Source of the DNA: Bacteroides fragilis
Lineage (GTDB): Bacteria; Bacteroidota; Bacteroidia; Bacteroidales; Bacteroidaceae
Direction of reading: 5' to 3'
Assembly: GCF_002849695.1 (NCBI RefSeq)
Contig: NZ_CP018937.1
Coordinates: 5,084,001 to 5,148,000 of the forward strand
Length of the DNA stretch: 64,000 nt
The number at the start of each line of letters is the position of its first letter. Within the stretch, counting starts at the first letter, position 1. The notes under the pieces were generated by a model that was not told the DNA's origin, searched no databases, and worked only from the letters and a program-made list of their open reading frames with translations. Made by a program: the position numbers and the translations under genes. Below, one piece after another: positions 7,863 to 17,589 of the stretch.

Positions 7863-10256
7863 ATGTTTATTGGAAAAACACATGTTACAATCTTATTGTT
7901 TGGAGTGCTGAGCTTTAGCTTAAAGGTGCCGGCACAAATTGTTTTGAAACACCCTGGTTGGGAATGGAGAATTTCTGAAACCGGATGTGCGGAACAACTA
8001 ATATTTAAAAATAAACAACGAAATGATACAGTACCTTTTTTCCGTAAGGGCGATCATGCCGGCCCCTCTTTCTATGCTAAACGCGAGGGAAAAGAGATAC
8101 GTGCGCCTTGGATTCCGGATGGATATGCTTCCTATCGCAGCGAAATAGACGGGGTGCTTTGCTGCATTTCCTATACAAAAGTTCATGGGCAACCTGCATT
8201 GAGGGTAAAGTTGACTAACGAGTCATCAGTTCCTTTTCAACCTCAGAAGGCAGGGCTTAAGTTAGGTATCGATACATATATGGATAAATATCCGGATTGG
8301 TTCGGTAAATATTTTCCAACTTTGATGAGAAATGAAAAGACTCATTTTTACGGGTATCTGCAGACTCCTTCCGGACATACATTGGGACTTGTGTCACAAC
8401 AGCCTGTAGCATCTTGGAGTGTGGACTATAATTTGGGATATCAGGATCCGGCACCGTTTTGGTTCATGGGGCATCGCATTGAATCGCTAAATCTTGACTT
8501 GTTGAATGCTTTACCTTTACCGTCTCGTCATCCGCAAGATTTGTATGAGTTGAAACAAGGCGAAAGTAAAGAGTGGACCTTCCTGTTCATCAATGTGGGG
8601 AAGCTGGATAATTTGGAATATGCTATAACACAAGCTGCAGATATTCCTTTGATTGATATTCGTCAGACCTCTTATGCTGCGCATGAGGAAGCGTCATTCA
8701 TGCTTACAGCGGATACTCCAGAGGTAAAAGTAACTAATGATGCGGGGGCAGAGTTACCTGTTGTGCTGACTAAAGCGGAGGGTAAACGTTGGATGGGAAA
8801 GGTTAAACTGGAAGATGCAGGACTTTATACTCTTTCCGTCCGTTCGGGCAATAAGGTTGCCGAAGCGGTATGGACGGTGCATCATCCTTGGCAGTGGGTG
8901 ATGAAAAAGGCACGTGAGAATGTAGCCCGTTATCATCAGAAACCCACATCACATGCCGAAAGTTGGTATGGGTTCTATTCGGCCTTTCTGGCCGCCCGTT
9001 ATTTTCCGGATAAAACATTGGATAAACAATTGAGTGATTATTTTGATCAGCTCTATAATAAATTGCATGATCCGGAAAAAGTGGAGCCATTGTATTTTAA
9101 AACTCGTATTCAAAATACTTCTACTACAATTGGGATGTTGGCAGATAAGTATGAGGCACAGGGAAATTTGGAGGATCTGAAGAAAGCATCGAAATTGGCT
9201 GACTGGATGATTCGGACTTCTCAGCGTGATGACGGAGCCTATTATAATCACGGAACAGTCTATACCAGTGTTATTTATATTGCTAAAAGTGTTTTAGAAC
9301 TTGCCGTTCTTGAACGTAAACAGGGTGAGCAAGATCCGTTTTGGAAAGATTGTGCCGAACGTCATTTTTTATCTGCCAAAAAGGCAATCGACCAATTGGT
9401 TGCATCACAAGGTGATTTCCAGACAGAGGGAGAGCTGACATTTGAGGATGGAATGATTTCTTGTTCGGCTTTACAGATCGGTATGATGGGGGTTCTTGAA
9501 AAAGATGCTGAAACACGTAAATATTATACTGATGCAATGCTGAAGATTCTTAATAGTCACGATTGTCTGACTCAGCTTCGTGTTCCTGATGGACGTCGCC
9601 GGCAAGGTACTATGCGTTATTGGGAAGCGCAATACGATGTGCAAATGTTACCGAATATGTTTAATTCGCCACATGGTTGGAGCGGATGGCGTGCATATGC
9701 TACCTATTATGCCTATTTGTTGACAGGTGACGAAAAATGGTTGGAACAGACATTTAATGCAATGGGGGCTTTTGCTAATTTGATTGATTATAAGACTGGA
9801 CAGTTGCGTTGGGCTTTTGTTGTTGATCCACACCTTGAAGTAGAGCAGGCATGCAGTGCTGATACAAAATTGAACTTTTCAGATCTTAGTTTTGGCAATC
9901 CGCATCCCAAATTATATGATACCCGTAAGTTTGTTATTGGCGAACAATATGTAAACATGATCAGTGATTGGCAGACAGTCAATACTCAGGATAATGATGT
10001 GCACGAACTGTTTAAGTGTATTGGTGAGACGGTACTGACTAATGCTTTTGTGATAGAACGTCCAAATGGTGAGGTGGTTGGATATAATTGTCGTGTATCC
10101 GGAAAAGGTAATACACTGACAGTAAAGGCAGACGAAAAACAAATCGTGAATCTGCATTGTAACTTAAAACAACCGTTCTCTGTGACTTTTGGTGGCAAAT
10201 CCCACTCTTTACCCAAAGGATACTGTGATTGGGCCTTTGGGCAATCCGGTTATTAA
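7863..10256 (+). CDS. Secreted hairpin-toroid glycosidase-like protein
   Basis: The 797-residue protein starts with a signal peptide (cleavage likely near VPAQ). An N-terminal beta-rich half is followed, from about residue 340, by a helical segment with repeated aromatic and basic helices (ARENVARYHQ, DWMIRTSQRDDGAYYNHG) that resembles the alpha/alpha toroid of six-hairpin glycosidases. A final beta region includes the segment GEVVGYNCRVSGKGN. I do not recognise a numbered family. The neighbouring GH115 glucuronidase suggests a role in degrading a uronate-bearing glycan, which is an inference from context. A long terminator hairpin follows the gene. Confidence 0.6.
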   Translation: MFIGKTHVTILLFGVLSFSLKVPAQIVLKHPGWEWRISETGCAEQLIFKNKQRNDTVPFFRKGDHAGPSFYAKREGKEIRAPWIPDGYASYRSEIDGVLCCISYTKVHGQPALRVKLTNESSVPFQPQKAGLKLGIDTYMDKYPDWFGKYFPTLMRNEKTHFYGYLQTPSGHTLGLVSQQPVASWSVDYNLGYQDPAPFWFMGHRIESLNLDLLNALPLPSRHPQDLYELKQGESKEWTFLFINVGKLDNLEYAITQAADIPLIDIRQTSYAAHEEASFMLTADTPEVKVTNDAGAELPVVLTKAEGKRWMGKVKLEDAGLYTLSVRSGNKVAEAVWTVHHPWQWVMKKARENVARYHQKPTSHAESWYGFYSAFLAARYFPDKTLDKQLSDYFDQLYNKLHDPEKVEPLYFKTRIQNTSTTIGMLADKYEAQGNLEDLKKASKLADWMIRTSQRDDGAYYNHGTVYTSVIYIAKSVLELAVLERKQGEQDPFWKDCAERHFLSAKKAIDQLVASQGDFQTEGELTFEDGMISCSALQIGMMGVLEKDAETRKYYTDAMLKILNSHDCLTQLRVPDGRRRQGTMRYWEAQYDVQMLPNMFNSPHGWSGWRAYATYYAYLLTGDEKWLEQTFNAMGAFANLIDYKTGQLRWAFVVDPHLEVEQACSADTKLNFSDLSFGNPHPKLYDTRKFVIGEQYVNMISDWQTVNTQDNDVHELFKCIGETVLTNAFVIERPNGEVVGYNCRVSGKGNTLTVKADEKQIVNLHCNLKQPFSVTFGGKSHSLPKGYCDWAFGQSGY

Positions 10257-10278
10257 TTATTCGATAACTTTCATTGAT

Positions 10279-10333
10279 CCCCTGTATTCATAAAACGAGA
10301 TGTGTGATATGTTTCGTTTTATGAATATAGGGG
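10279..10333 (+). terminator. Rho-independent terminator
   Basis: A stem of about 20 base pairs with one G-U pair (arms CCCCTGTATTCATAAAACGA and TCGTTTTATGAATATAGGGG) encloses a 15-base loop and is followed by a T-rich stretch. It ends the transcription unit of the preceding glycosidase-like gene and separates it from the promoter of the GH115 gene. Confidence 0.85.
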
Positions 10334-10366
10334 ATGTTTTTTGAAGAAACTGTTTTTATGAGAAAC

Positions 10367-10397
10367 TTTGGCTTACTCATAGGAATACTTATCTTTG
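10367..10397 (+). promoter_or_regulatory. Bacteroides-type promoter of the GH115 gene
   Basis: TTTG at 10367-10370 and TATCTTTG at 10390-10397 are separated by exactly 19 bases, matching the Bacteroides sigma-ABfr consensus. The start codon at 10431 lies about 33 bases downstream. Confidence 0.8.
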
Positions 10398-10430
10398 CAT
10401 AGAATGAAATAACACTAACAGAAACACAAA

Positions 10431-13379
10431 ATGAGACATTTATTTTTATTGGCAGTGCTTTTGTATGCCTGCACTTCTTACGCACAGATTCGTGTGCAAG
10501 AGCGACTTTCGGAGGGGGAGACCAGCTTTGTTTTGACTACTCCTGAGTTACAAGCCAAAATTTATTATGATGTAAATGATGAACTTGTCATCAAAAAATC
10601 GGCAGAGTTATTTGCTTTTGACGTTGAAAGAGTGACCGGCCGAAAGCTTGAGTTAATCCAAAAGCGTGAAAGAGCGAACTTCCTGGTTATTGTCGGAACT
10701 ATTGAAAAGAATAAATGGATTCAGGAGTTGGCGCAAAAGGGGAAAATCGATATACGCCCGTTGCAAGGGGCTTGGGAACGATATCTGATTCAAACGATCG
10801 ACAAACCTTATCCGGGGGTGGATAAAGCCCTGGTCATAGCCGGGAGTGATCGGAGGGGAGCTGCTTATGGTTTGTTTTCCATCTCCGAGATGATAGGGGT
10901 GTCTCCTTGGTATTGGTGGGCCGATGTTCCAATAAAAAAGCATGAAGCACTGTATATTGATGCTCCGGCCACTTACTCTAAAACTCCTTCGGTGAAATAT
11001 AGAGGTATTTTCTTGAATGATGAAGACTGGGGGTTGAAGCCCTGGGCAGCTAAAACCTTTGAGGAAGAACGTGGTAATATAGGTCCCCGTACCTACGCGA
11101 AGATTTGCGAGTTGTTGCTGCGTTTGAAAGCTAACCACCTGGCTCCAGCCATGCATCCTGTATCCACGGCATTTTACCGGATTCCTGAGAATAAACTGGT
11201 AGCCGATACATTCGCCATTGTCATGGGGTCCAGTCATTGTGAACCTCTATTGTTAAATACAGCCAGTGAGTGGCATAGTGAGACGATGGGGCCGTGGGAT
11301 TATAACGCTAACAAGAATAAGATTAACGAAATATTAAGCAATCGTGTGAAGGAAATTTGCACTTACGAGAATGTATATACATTAGCTTTAAGGGGATTAC
11401 ATGACGCCGCCATGGGAGGTGGCAATGTGCCGATGAAAGAGAAGGTAAAGATGCTGGAGAGTGCATTGAAGGATCAGCGGAATCTGATGGCCCAACATAT
11501 TAATAAGCCTGTCGAAACCATTCCCCAGGCATTTACTCCCTATAAAGAGGTATTGGATATTTATTCGAATGGTCTGGAGCTGCCGGAAGATGTCACTATT
11601 ATTTGGGCAGATGATAACTTTGGTTACATGAAACGGCTGAGTGGCCCGCAGGAACAAAAGCGTGCGGGACGTGCGGGGGTATATTATCACCTTTCCTACC
11701 TTGGAGTACCCCATAGCTATTTATGGTTTAGCACCACTCCTCCGGCATTGATGTATGAAGAACTTCGCAAAGCGTATGATACTACAGCTGATTGTATTTG
11801 GTTGGCGAATTGCGGAGACCTGAAAGGTTCCGAGGTACAAGTTTCGTTTTTTCTCGATATGGCTTATGATATTGAGCAGTTCAACGAAAAAAATGTGCAT
11901 ACCTATCCTGCCCGTTGGTTGGCAAAGATGTTTGGAGAACAATATTACAATACGTTGGAGGATATTACCTGTTCGCATATAAACCTGGCTTTTTCCAGAA
12001 AACCTGAATATATGGGTTGGGGATATTGGAATAATTATTGGGGTGGAGGAGAAAAACGTACTGATACAGAATTTTCTTTTACGAATTATGAAGAGGCTGG
12101 GAAACGTCTGGCAGAGTACCGGCGTATCGGTAAAAAGGCAGAAGATATGCTGGTTACATTAGAAGAGGCGGCCAGACCCGCACTGTACCAACTGCTGTAT
12201 TATCCGGTAAAAGGCGCTGAATTGATGAATCGAATGAATATGACAGGGCAACTGTACCGACAGTATGTGCGTCAGAAACGTGCCGCTGCCAATAATCTGA
12301 AAAGCGAAGTAGAATGTTGTCACGATAGTTTAGAGGTTATTACCGATAGGTATAATTCTCTCTTGAATGGTAAGTGGAAATACATGATGTCTCTAAGACA
12401 AAATTATGATGGAAGTAGTTCTTATTTTATGCTTCCCTTGATGGAGGAATGCTATATGCCGGCAGGTGATCCGAAATTAGCTGTTCAGGCCGAAAGCGAA
12501 CAACTGGACCGGGGAGGTTTCAGTTGTCATGTTTTACCTACGTTCAACACGTATTCCCGTAAAAGTCACTGGATCGATATTTATAATCAAGGAGGTGGAA
12601 AATTGGCTTGGAAATCGGTAGCCTCTGACGAATGGATTGTTTTGTCCTGTCAATCGGGCATTACTTCTACGGAGGATCGGATCCGGGTATCTATCGACTG
12701 GGATAAAGTCCCCGTAGGGGAGAAGGTCACAGGAGGGATAGAGTTCTCTACCGGGATGCAGAAAGAGCGTGTGTTTGTATCTGTATTCAATCCGATGGTT
12801 CCGGCACGGGATGAGTTACAGGGACTTTTTGTGGAAGAAAATGGTTATGTATCTCTGCCTGCTACTGACTTTCACCGTAAATTTGAGAGTAATGACATTA
12901 AGATGCACATACTGCCAGGATTGGGTTTCGAAGGCTCTGCCTTGCAAATAGGCAGTCCGACAGCTCCGTTACAGATGTACCGATCGGGTGAGGTCCCCAG
13001 GGTAGAATATGATTTCTATACTTTCAATGCAGGGATAGTTGATGTGTATACCTATGTACTACCAACTTTTCCTTTACATGCTGAGCGGGATTACAAACTA
13101 CCGGAGCATACCAATTCGGATACAAAATACAGTGTCCGTATTGACGATGGCTCTATTTCCACCCCATCTACTTCGGCCATAGAGTACTCGCAGATCTGGT
13201 ATGATAGTGTATTGAAGAATTGCAGGGTGAACAAATCAACCCTTTATGTAAAAGCTCCCGGCAAGCATACCTTGCAGATTCGTTGTGGAGATCCCGGAAC
13301 AGTGATTCAGAAAATAGTAATTGATATGGGCGGTCTCAAAAGATCATATTTGGGACCTGAAAGTACTCTTTGCCATTGA
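10431..13379 (+). CDS. Glycoside hydrolase family 115, alpha-1,2-glucuronidase
   Basis: GH115 enzymes remove glucuronic acid or 4-O-methylglucuronic acid side chains from xylan-type polymers. The 982-residue length is typical, with an N-terminal signal peptide (CTSYAQ). Characteristic segments are KYRGIFLNDEDWGLKPWA, the MGSSHCEPLLLN and WDYNANKNKI stretches, and TIIWADDNFGYMKRLS in the catalytic barrel, with a beta-rich C-terminal region. It has its own promoter and is followed by a NigD-like lipoprotein gene. The protein is probably periplasmic or surface-exposed. No SusC/SusD pair is present in the window, so this is not a complete polysaccharide utilisation locus. Confidence 0.92.
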   Translation: MRHLFLLAVLLYACTSYAQIRVQERLSEGETSFVLTTPELQAKIYYDVNDELVIKKSAELFAFDVERVTGRKLELIQKRERANFLVIVGTIEKNKWIQELAQKGKIDIRPLQGAWERYLIQTIDKPYPGVDKALVIAGSDRRGAAYGLFSISEMIGVSPWYWWADVPIKKHEALYIDAPATYSKTPSVKYRGIFLNDEDWGLKPWAAKTFEEERGNIGPRTYAKICELLLRLKANHLAPAMHPVSTAFYRIPENKLVADTFAIVMGSSHCEPLLLNTASEWHSETMGPWDYNANKNKINEILSNRVKEICTYENVYTLALRGLHDAAMGGGNVPMKEKVKMLESALKDQRNLMAQHINKPVETIPQAFTPYKEVLDIYSNGLELPEDVTIIWADDNFGYMKRLSGPQEQKRAGRAGVYYHLSYLGVPHSYLWFSTTPPALMYEELRKAYDTTADCIWLANCGDLKGSEVQVSFFLDMAYDIEQFNEKNVHTYPARWLAKMFGEQYYNTLEDITCSHINLAFSRKPEYMGWGYWNNYWGGGEKRTDTEFSFTNYEEAGKRLAEYRRIGKKAEDMLVTLEEAARPALYQLLYYPVKGAELMNRMNMTGQLYRQYVRQKRAAANNLKSEVECCHDSLEVITDRYNSLLNGKWKYMMSLRQNYDGSSSYFMLPLMEECYMPAGDPKLAVQAESEQLDRGGFSCHVLPTFNTYSRKSHWIDIYNQGGGKLAWKSVASDEWIVLSCQSGITSTEDRIRVSIDWDKVPVGEKVTGGIEFSTGMQKERVFVSVFNPMVPARDELQGLFVEENGYVSLPATDFHRKFESNDIKMHILPGLGFEGSALQIGSPTAPLQMYRSGEVPRVEYDFYTFNAGIVDVYTYVLPTFPLHAERDYKLPEHTNSDTKYSVRIDDGSISTPSTSAIEYSQIWYDSVLKNCRVNKSTLYVKAPGKHTLQIRCGDPGTVIQKIVIDMGGLKRSYLGPESTLCH

Positions 13380-13465
13380 TATTATTTTTAATTAACATTC
13401 TTGGATGCAGGCTTTTCGGAATTGTTTTATTTCTATAAATAGAGAGAACCTATTTTGAATGTCTA

Positions 13466-14239
13466 ATGAAAATGAAATCTATTATGAAAGTCTGTTCATT
13501 CTTGAATAAAGGAGTTATAATTGCGATGGCGGTTGTTTGTTCTGCCGGTTTACAGTCTTGTCTGGATGACAATGATAAGTACTATTATGTAGGAGGATTT
13601 CCTAATGCTCTTGTAACAGTGAAAAACGCGACTGATGGTTCATGCTTTTTACAGTTGAATGATAGCACGACATTATTGCCTACTAATATGACCTCTTCTC
13701 CTTTTGGCGAGAAAGAAGTAAGGGCATTGGTGAATTATGATGAATTGGATGAATCAGGTGGAAAATATGATAAGGCCATACAGGTGAACTGGATAGATAG
13801 TATTCTGACCAAATCGATTGCACCTGATCGGGGGACGGAAAATGATGTTGTATATGGCACGGATCCAGTCGAAATTGTGAATGACTGGGTGACTATTGCA
13901 GAAGATGGTTATTTGACTCTACGTTTCAGAACAACGTGGGGAGACTATCATAAAGCCCATTTCGTAAATTTATTGTTAAGCCAGAATCCGGAGAATCCTT
14001 ATGAGGTAGAATTCCGTCATCATGCGTACGGAGACACATATGGTACGATGGGAGATGGTCTGGTCGCTTTTAAACTGGATGGTCTGCCGGATACAAATGG
14101 TAAAACAGTCAAATTAAAACTAAAATGGAAATCATTTACCGGCGACAAATCTGCAGAGTTTGATTATTGCACTCAAAAGTCCGTTACACCAGTTAATGCA
14201 GCAATCACATCGGTAAGGAGTAATTTGAACTTAAAATAA
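13466..14239 (+). CDS. NigD-like lipoprotein
   Basis: The 257-residue product has a type II signal peptide with lipobox AGLQSC, so it is probably a membrane-anchored lipoprotein. The body (segment LVTVKNATDGSCFLQLNDST, then a beta-rich C-terminal half ending in a CTQKS stretch) matches the NigD family found widely in Bacteroides. The molecular role of the family is poorly defined. It follows the GH115 gene by 87 bases with no clear terminator between, so co-transcription is possible. Two strong hairpins lie downstream. Confidence 0.8.
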   Translation: MKMKSIMKVCSFLNKGVIIAMAVVCSAGLQSCLDDNDKYYYVGGFPNALVTVKNATDGSCFLQLNDSTTLLPTNMTSSPFGEKEVRALVNYDELDESGGKYDKAIQVNWIDSILTKSIAPDRGTENDVVYGTDPVEIVNDWVTIAEDGYLTLRFRTTWGDYHKAHFVNLLLSQNPENPYEVEFRHHAYGDTYGTMGDGLVAFKLDGLPDTNGKTVKLKLKWKSFTGDKSAEFDYCTQKSVTPVNAAITSVRSNLNLK

Positions 14240-14383
14240 CTTCTCAAGCCCCAAAAGGTTACGTTTCTGTGAATCTCGATTGGAGCATACGGCTTGCCGG
14301 GATCTGAAAATAGATAGGAGCGTAGCCCTTTTCTATTAACATTGTTAATGCCTTTTTCAGAACGTTTTTTTTCTATTTGCAGA

Positions 14384-14415
14384 GAAGAAGTCTTTTGTGC
14401 ACAAAAGACTTCTTC
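14384..14415. terminator. Perfect 32-base palindrome, terminator-like
   Basis: GAAGAAGTCTTTTGTG is followed directly by its exact reverse complement, so the whole 32 bases are a perfect palindrome. It is flanked by T-rich sequence on both sides and could terminate transcription in either direction. It is the first of two hairpins about 145 bases downstream of the NigD-like gene. Confidence 0.7.
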
Positions 14416-14423
14416 TTTATTAT

Positions 14424-14464
14424 CAAAAGGCTTGTTTTAACGTACTGTTAAAACAAGCCTTTTG
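14424..14464. terminator. Second terminator-like hairpin with 18-bp stem
   Basis: Arms CAAAAGGCTTGTTTTAAC and GTTAAAACAAGCCTTTTG enclose a five-base loop GTACT. The stem lies eight bases after the preceding palindrome. Together they form an unusually strong double hairpin. Confidence 0.7.
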
Positions 14465-14913
14465 CAGGAATGTAACTAATGCTTATAATTACTTGATTTT
14501 TAATCTTATGGAGTAGTGTCAGAACTTTTACTCCCCAATTTTCTCCTATAAGGTTTAGCGGGGATATTTGCTATTTTAATAAGTATATGTGCTTTGATAA
14601 AAAAAGTAGGTGGTTGAACCTTTCGATAAGATTGTTTGTTCAGACTTCCTGTATTTACCTCATTTCAGTAAATAGACTTACATAGTTGAAACATTATCAT
14701 TTTCCCTTGTTGATAGCCTGTTTGAAGTAATGGTTAATAGAATGAATGTAAACTTGTAATCAATTGAAGCTTATTTTGTTATCCTGTTGATAACTTTAGT
14801 GGATACCTGTTAATAACCTTGTTGATAACTGAGTGGAATGTATGAGGGGAGCAGCGTGTCGTGCAATAAAAAAGCGCCCAAGAGTGGAAGCCTCCTAAAC
14901 GCTAATTTTCTTT
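14465..14913. other. Intergenic region with TGTTGATAAC-type motif cluster
   Basis: I find no gene in these ~450 bases between the double hairpin and the tRNA. At 14779-14832 there is a cluster of related motifs: TTATCCTGTTGATAACTTT, then TGTTAATAACC, then TTGTTGATAACT. Almost the same words recur in the gene-poor region 54765-55253. Their function is unknown; they resemble DnaA-box-like TTATC words but do not match the TTATCCACA consensus. Confidence 0.5.
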
Positions 14914-14990
14914 TGGTAGCGGGACCCGGGATTGAACCGGGGACCTCATGATTATGAATCATGCGCTCTAACCAGCTGAGCTATCCCGCC
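14914..14990 (-). tRNA. tRNA-Met (anticodon CAT), CCA encoded
   Basis: Read on the minus strand, the acceptor stem GGCGGGA pairs with TCCCGCT. The D stem is GCTC/GAGC, the anticodon stem CATGA/TCATG holds the loop TTCATAA with anticodon CAT, and the T arm is CCCGG-TTCAATC-CCGGG. The 3' CCA is encoded at 14914-14916. It looks like elongator tRNA-Met; the alternative tRNA-Ile2 with a lysidine-modified CAT cannot be fully excluded from sequence. It is convergent with the NigD-side transcripts. Confidence 0.93.
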
Positions 14991-15210
14991 ATTGTTTCTC
15001 GATTGCGGGTGCAAAGATAGAGCCTTTTTTTTAATCTCCAAAACATTTTCTATCTTTTTTGTGTTTAACTTAAAAAAAACATCTCTGAAAGTATGATGAA
15101 CAGGCTATTTCTGACTCTGAAAGAAGAGATGTAATGAAGAAAGTGAATTAATTATGCCTTGTATTTAGAAAAAAGTATTTATCTTGGCACACACAATCAA
15201 TAATAAAGCT

Positions 15211-15597
15211 ATGAAAAAGGAGAAAATACATTTGGAATATCTTCTGAATGCGACTTCTAAAAATATTCTTTGGTCAGCAATAAGCACACCTACCGGTTTG
15301 GAGGACTGGTTTGCAGACAAAGTAGTATCAGATGATAAAACAGTGACTTTTTGTTGGGGTAAAACCGAACAGCGTCAGGCAACTATTGTTGCCATTCGGG
15401 CCTATTCGTTTATTCGTTTCCATTGGCTTGATGACGAAAATGAAAGGGAGTATTTTGAAATAAAAATGAGTAATAATGAATTGACGGGCGATTATGTGCT
15501 TGAAATTAGTGACTTTTCTGATCCGGAAGAGGTTGATGATTTGAAGGAATTGTGGGATTCCCAAGTGAGTAAGTTACGTAGAACATGCGGTTTTTAG
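15211..15597 (+). CDS. START-like domain protein
   Basis: The product is about 128 residues, from the start MKKEKIHLEYLLN at 15211. An upstream in-frame ATG at 15184 lies at the promoter -7-like element (TATCTTGG, about 15178-15185) and is unlikely to be used. The sequence resembles the AHSA1/START-like helix-grip fold: an early WSAISTPTGLEDWFADKV segment, central strands, and a C-terminal helix ELWDSQVSKLRRTCGF. Such small proteins are conserved in Bacteroidetes with no settled function. It lies 76 bases before the LptF/G-type permease gene. Confidence 0.75.
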   Translation: MKKEKIHLEYLLNATSKNILWSAISTPTGLEDWFADKVVSDDKTVTFCWGKTEQRQATIVAIRAYSFIRFHWLDDENEREYFEIKMSNNELTGDYVLEISDFSDPEEVDDLKELWDSQVSKLRRTCGF

Positions 15598-15673
15598 TTA
15601 ACTTTCAACCAAAAATTTTTTGCACTCCTTTTTTTGTGCTAATTTTGTATCTTAATTGCATGAAACTATTAAG

Positions 15674-17578
15674 ATGCTACGCATAAAAAGATTAGATATT
15701 TTTATAATAAAGAGTTTCTTATTACTCTTTGTCGGTACATTTTTCATCTGCCTCTTCATCTTCATGATGCAGTTTTTGTGGAAGTATGTAGACGAATTGG
15801 TGGGAAAAGGGTTAGAAATGAGTGTACTGGCTCAATTCTTCTTTTATTCTGCGTTGAGTCTGGTACCGATGTCTCTGCCTTTGGCAGTGTTGTTGGCTTC
15901 TTTAATTACGTTTGGTAATTTTGGCGAGCGTTTTGAGTTGCTCGCCATGAAGGCAGCAGGCATTTCGCTGCTTAAAATTATGCGTCCGCTCATTGTCCTT
16001 GTCTTCGCCATTTGTTGTGTATCCTTCTATTTCCAAAATGTCATAGGGCCGCGGGCACAAGCCAAGTTGGGCACTTTGCTCATTTCGATGAAGCAGAAAT
16101 CTCCTGAGGTAGATATTCCCGAAGGAGTTTTTTATGATGAAATTGATGGGTATAATTTGAAAGTGCAAAGAAAAGACCGTAAGACGGGCATGCTCTACGA
16201 TGTGATTATTTATGATTTCTCCAATAACTTTGATAATGCACGTATTATTGTAGCCGATTCGGGACGTCTGGAGATGACAGCCGATAAGCAGCATCTTTAT
16301 CTACATCTGTACAGCGGTGAGATGTTTGAGAATCTGAAGGCACAGAGCATGAGTTCGAAGAATGTTCCTTATCGCCGGGAATCTTTCCGGGAGAAACATA
16401 CGATCATTCAGTTCGATTCGGACTTTAATATGGCTGATGCCAGTATTATGAGCAATCAGTCTACCACCAAAGATATGATAAAAATACAGGCTTCCATCGA
16501 CTCGATGACTGTATTGGCCGATAGTATCGGCAGGCAGTATTACATTGAAGCAAGTAAGGGGCCGTATCGCACTGCGGCCGGACTGACCAAGGAAGATACC
16601 CTGAAGATGGAGGAAGCGCGCATTGGCGATTACAATGTGGATAGTCTGTTTAAAGTTGCTACCTTGATGAATAAGCAGAAGATCATAGCTTCAGCCGTTG
16701 GCCGTACGGAGAATCTGTCGAGTGATTGGGGGTTTAAGAGCTTTACAATGGCTCAGAATGATCTTAGCATACGAAGACATAAAATAGAATGGCATCGGAA
16801 AATCACAATTTCTCTTTCCTGTCTCTTATTTTTCTTTATTGGCGCACCTTTGGGAGGCATTATCCGCAAAGGTGGATTGGGTATGCCGGTTATTGTTTCC
16901 GTGTTTACCTTTATCATTTATTATATTATTGATAATACAGGCTATAAAATGGCTCGAGACGGGAAGTGGATTGTATGGATGGGGATGTGGATGAGTTCCG
17001 CCATTCTGGCTCCGCTGGGATATTTCCTGACTTATAAATCGAATAAAGATTCTGTGGTATTGAATACTGATGTTTATATTGCTTGGTTTAAGCGAGTATT
17101 CGGTGTGCGCAGTGTCCGCCATCTGTCAAAGAAGGAGGTGATTATTCATGATCCGGATTATCGGCGTCTTCCCTCTGATCTGGATGCACTTTCGGAGGAG
17201 TGTAAAAACTATATGGAAAAGAACCGGTTGTCTAAAGCTCCTAATTATTTTAGTTTGTGGATGACTGCCGGTCAGGATCAGGAGATCATTGCGATTAACA
17301 ACCGCATGGAGTCATTGGTAGATGAGATGTCCAATACCCGTTCGTTGATATTGCTTCAGAAGCTGGAGAAATATCCGATTATCCCTGTAAACGCACATGT
17401 GCGTCCGTTCCATAATTATTGGCTTAATATGGCAATTGGAATTTTGATGCCTATCGGTTTATTTTTCTATTTCCGTATCTGGGCTTTCCGTATACGCCTG
17501 AATAAGGATATGGAACGGATAATTGCATTGAACCGGGATGTAGAACTTACAATAAAGGATATTAATAACAAAAATTAA
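15674..17578 (+). CDS. LptF/LptG-family (YjgP/YjgQ) permease
   Basis: LptF/G permeases form the membrane part of the LptB2FG transporter that extracts lipopolysaccharide from the inner membrane. The protein begins MLRIKRLDIFIIKSFLLLF at 15674; the ATG at 15656 is less likely. It has the usual topology: two or three N-terminal helices, a long periplasmic jellyroll region (about residues 120-350) and more helices around 375-460. At about 635 residues it is much longer than the usual 350-400, with a C-terminal extension and a further membrane segment near residues 590-610. It is 11 bases from ribBA and probably co-transcribed with it. Confidence 0.88.
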   Translation: MLRIKRLDIFIIKSFLLLFVGTFFICLFIFMMQFLWKYVDELVGKGLEMSVLAQFFFYSALSLVPMSLPLAVLLASLITFGNFGERFELLAMKAAGISLLKIMRPLIVLVFAICCVSFYFQNVIGPRAQAKLGTLLISMKQKSPEVDIPEGVFYDEIDGYNLKVQRKDRKTGMLYDVIIYDFSNNFDNARIIVADSGRLEMTADKQHLYLHLYSGEMFENLKAQSMSSKNVPYRRESFREKHTIIQFDSDFNMADASIMSNQSTTKDMIKIQASIDSMTVLADSIGRQYYIEASKGPYRTAAGLTKEDTLKMEEARIGDYNVDSLFKVATLMNKQKIIASAVGRTENLSSDWGFKSFTMAQNDLSIRRHKIEWHRKITISLSCLLFFFIGAPLGGIIRKGGLGMPVIVSVFTFIIYYIIDNTGYKMARDGKWIVWMGMWMSSAILAPLGYFLTYKSNKDSVVLNTDVYIAWFKRVFGVRSVRHLSKKEVIIHDPDYRRLPSDLDALSEECKNYMEKNRLSKAPNYFSLWMTAGQDQEIIAINNRMESLVDEMSNTRSLILLQKLEKYPIIPVNAHVRPFHNYWLNMAIGILMPIGLFFYFRIWAFRIRLNKDMERIIALNRDVELTIKDINNKN

Positions 17579-17589
17579 GATATAAGAGT

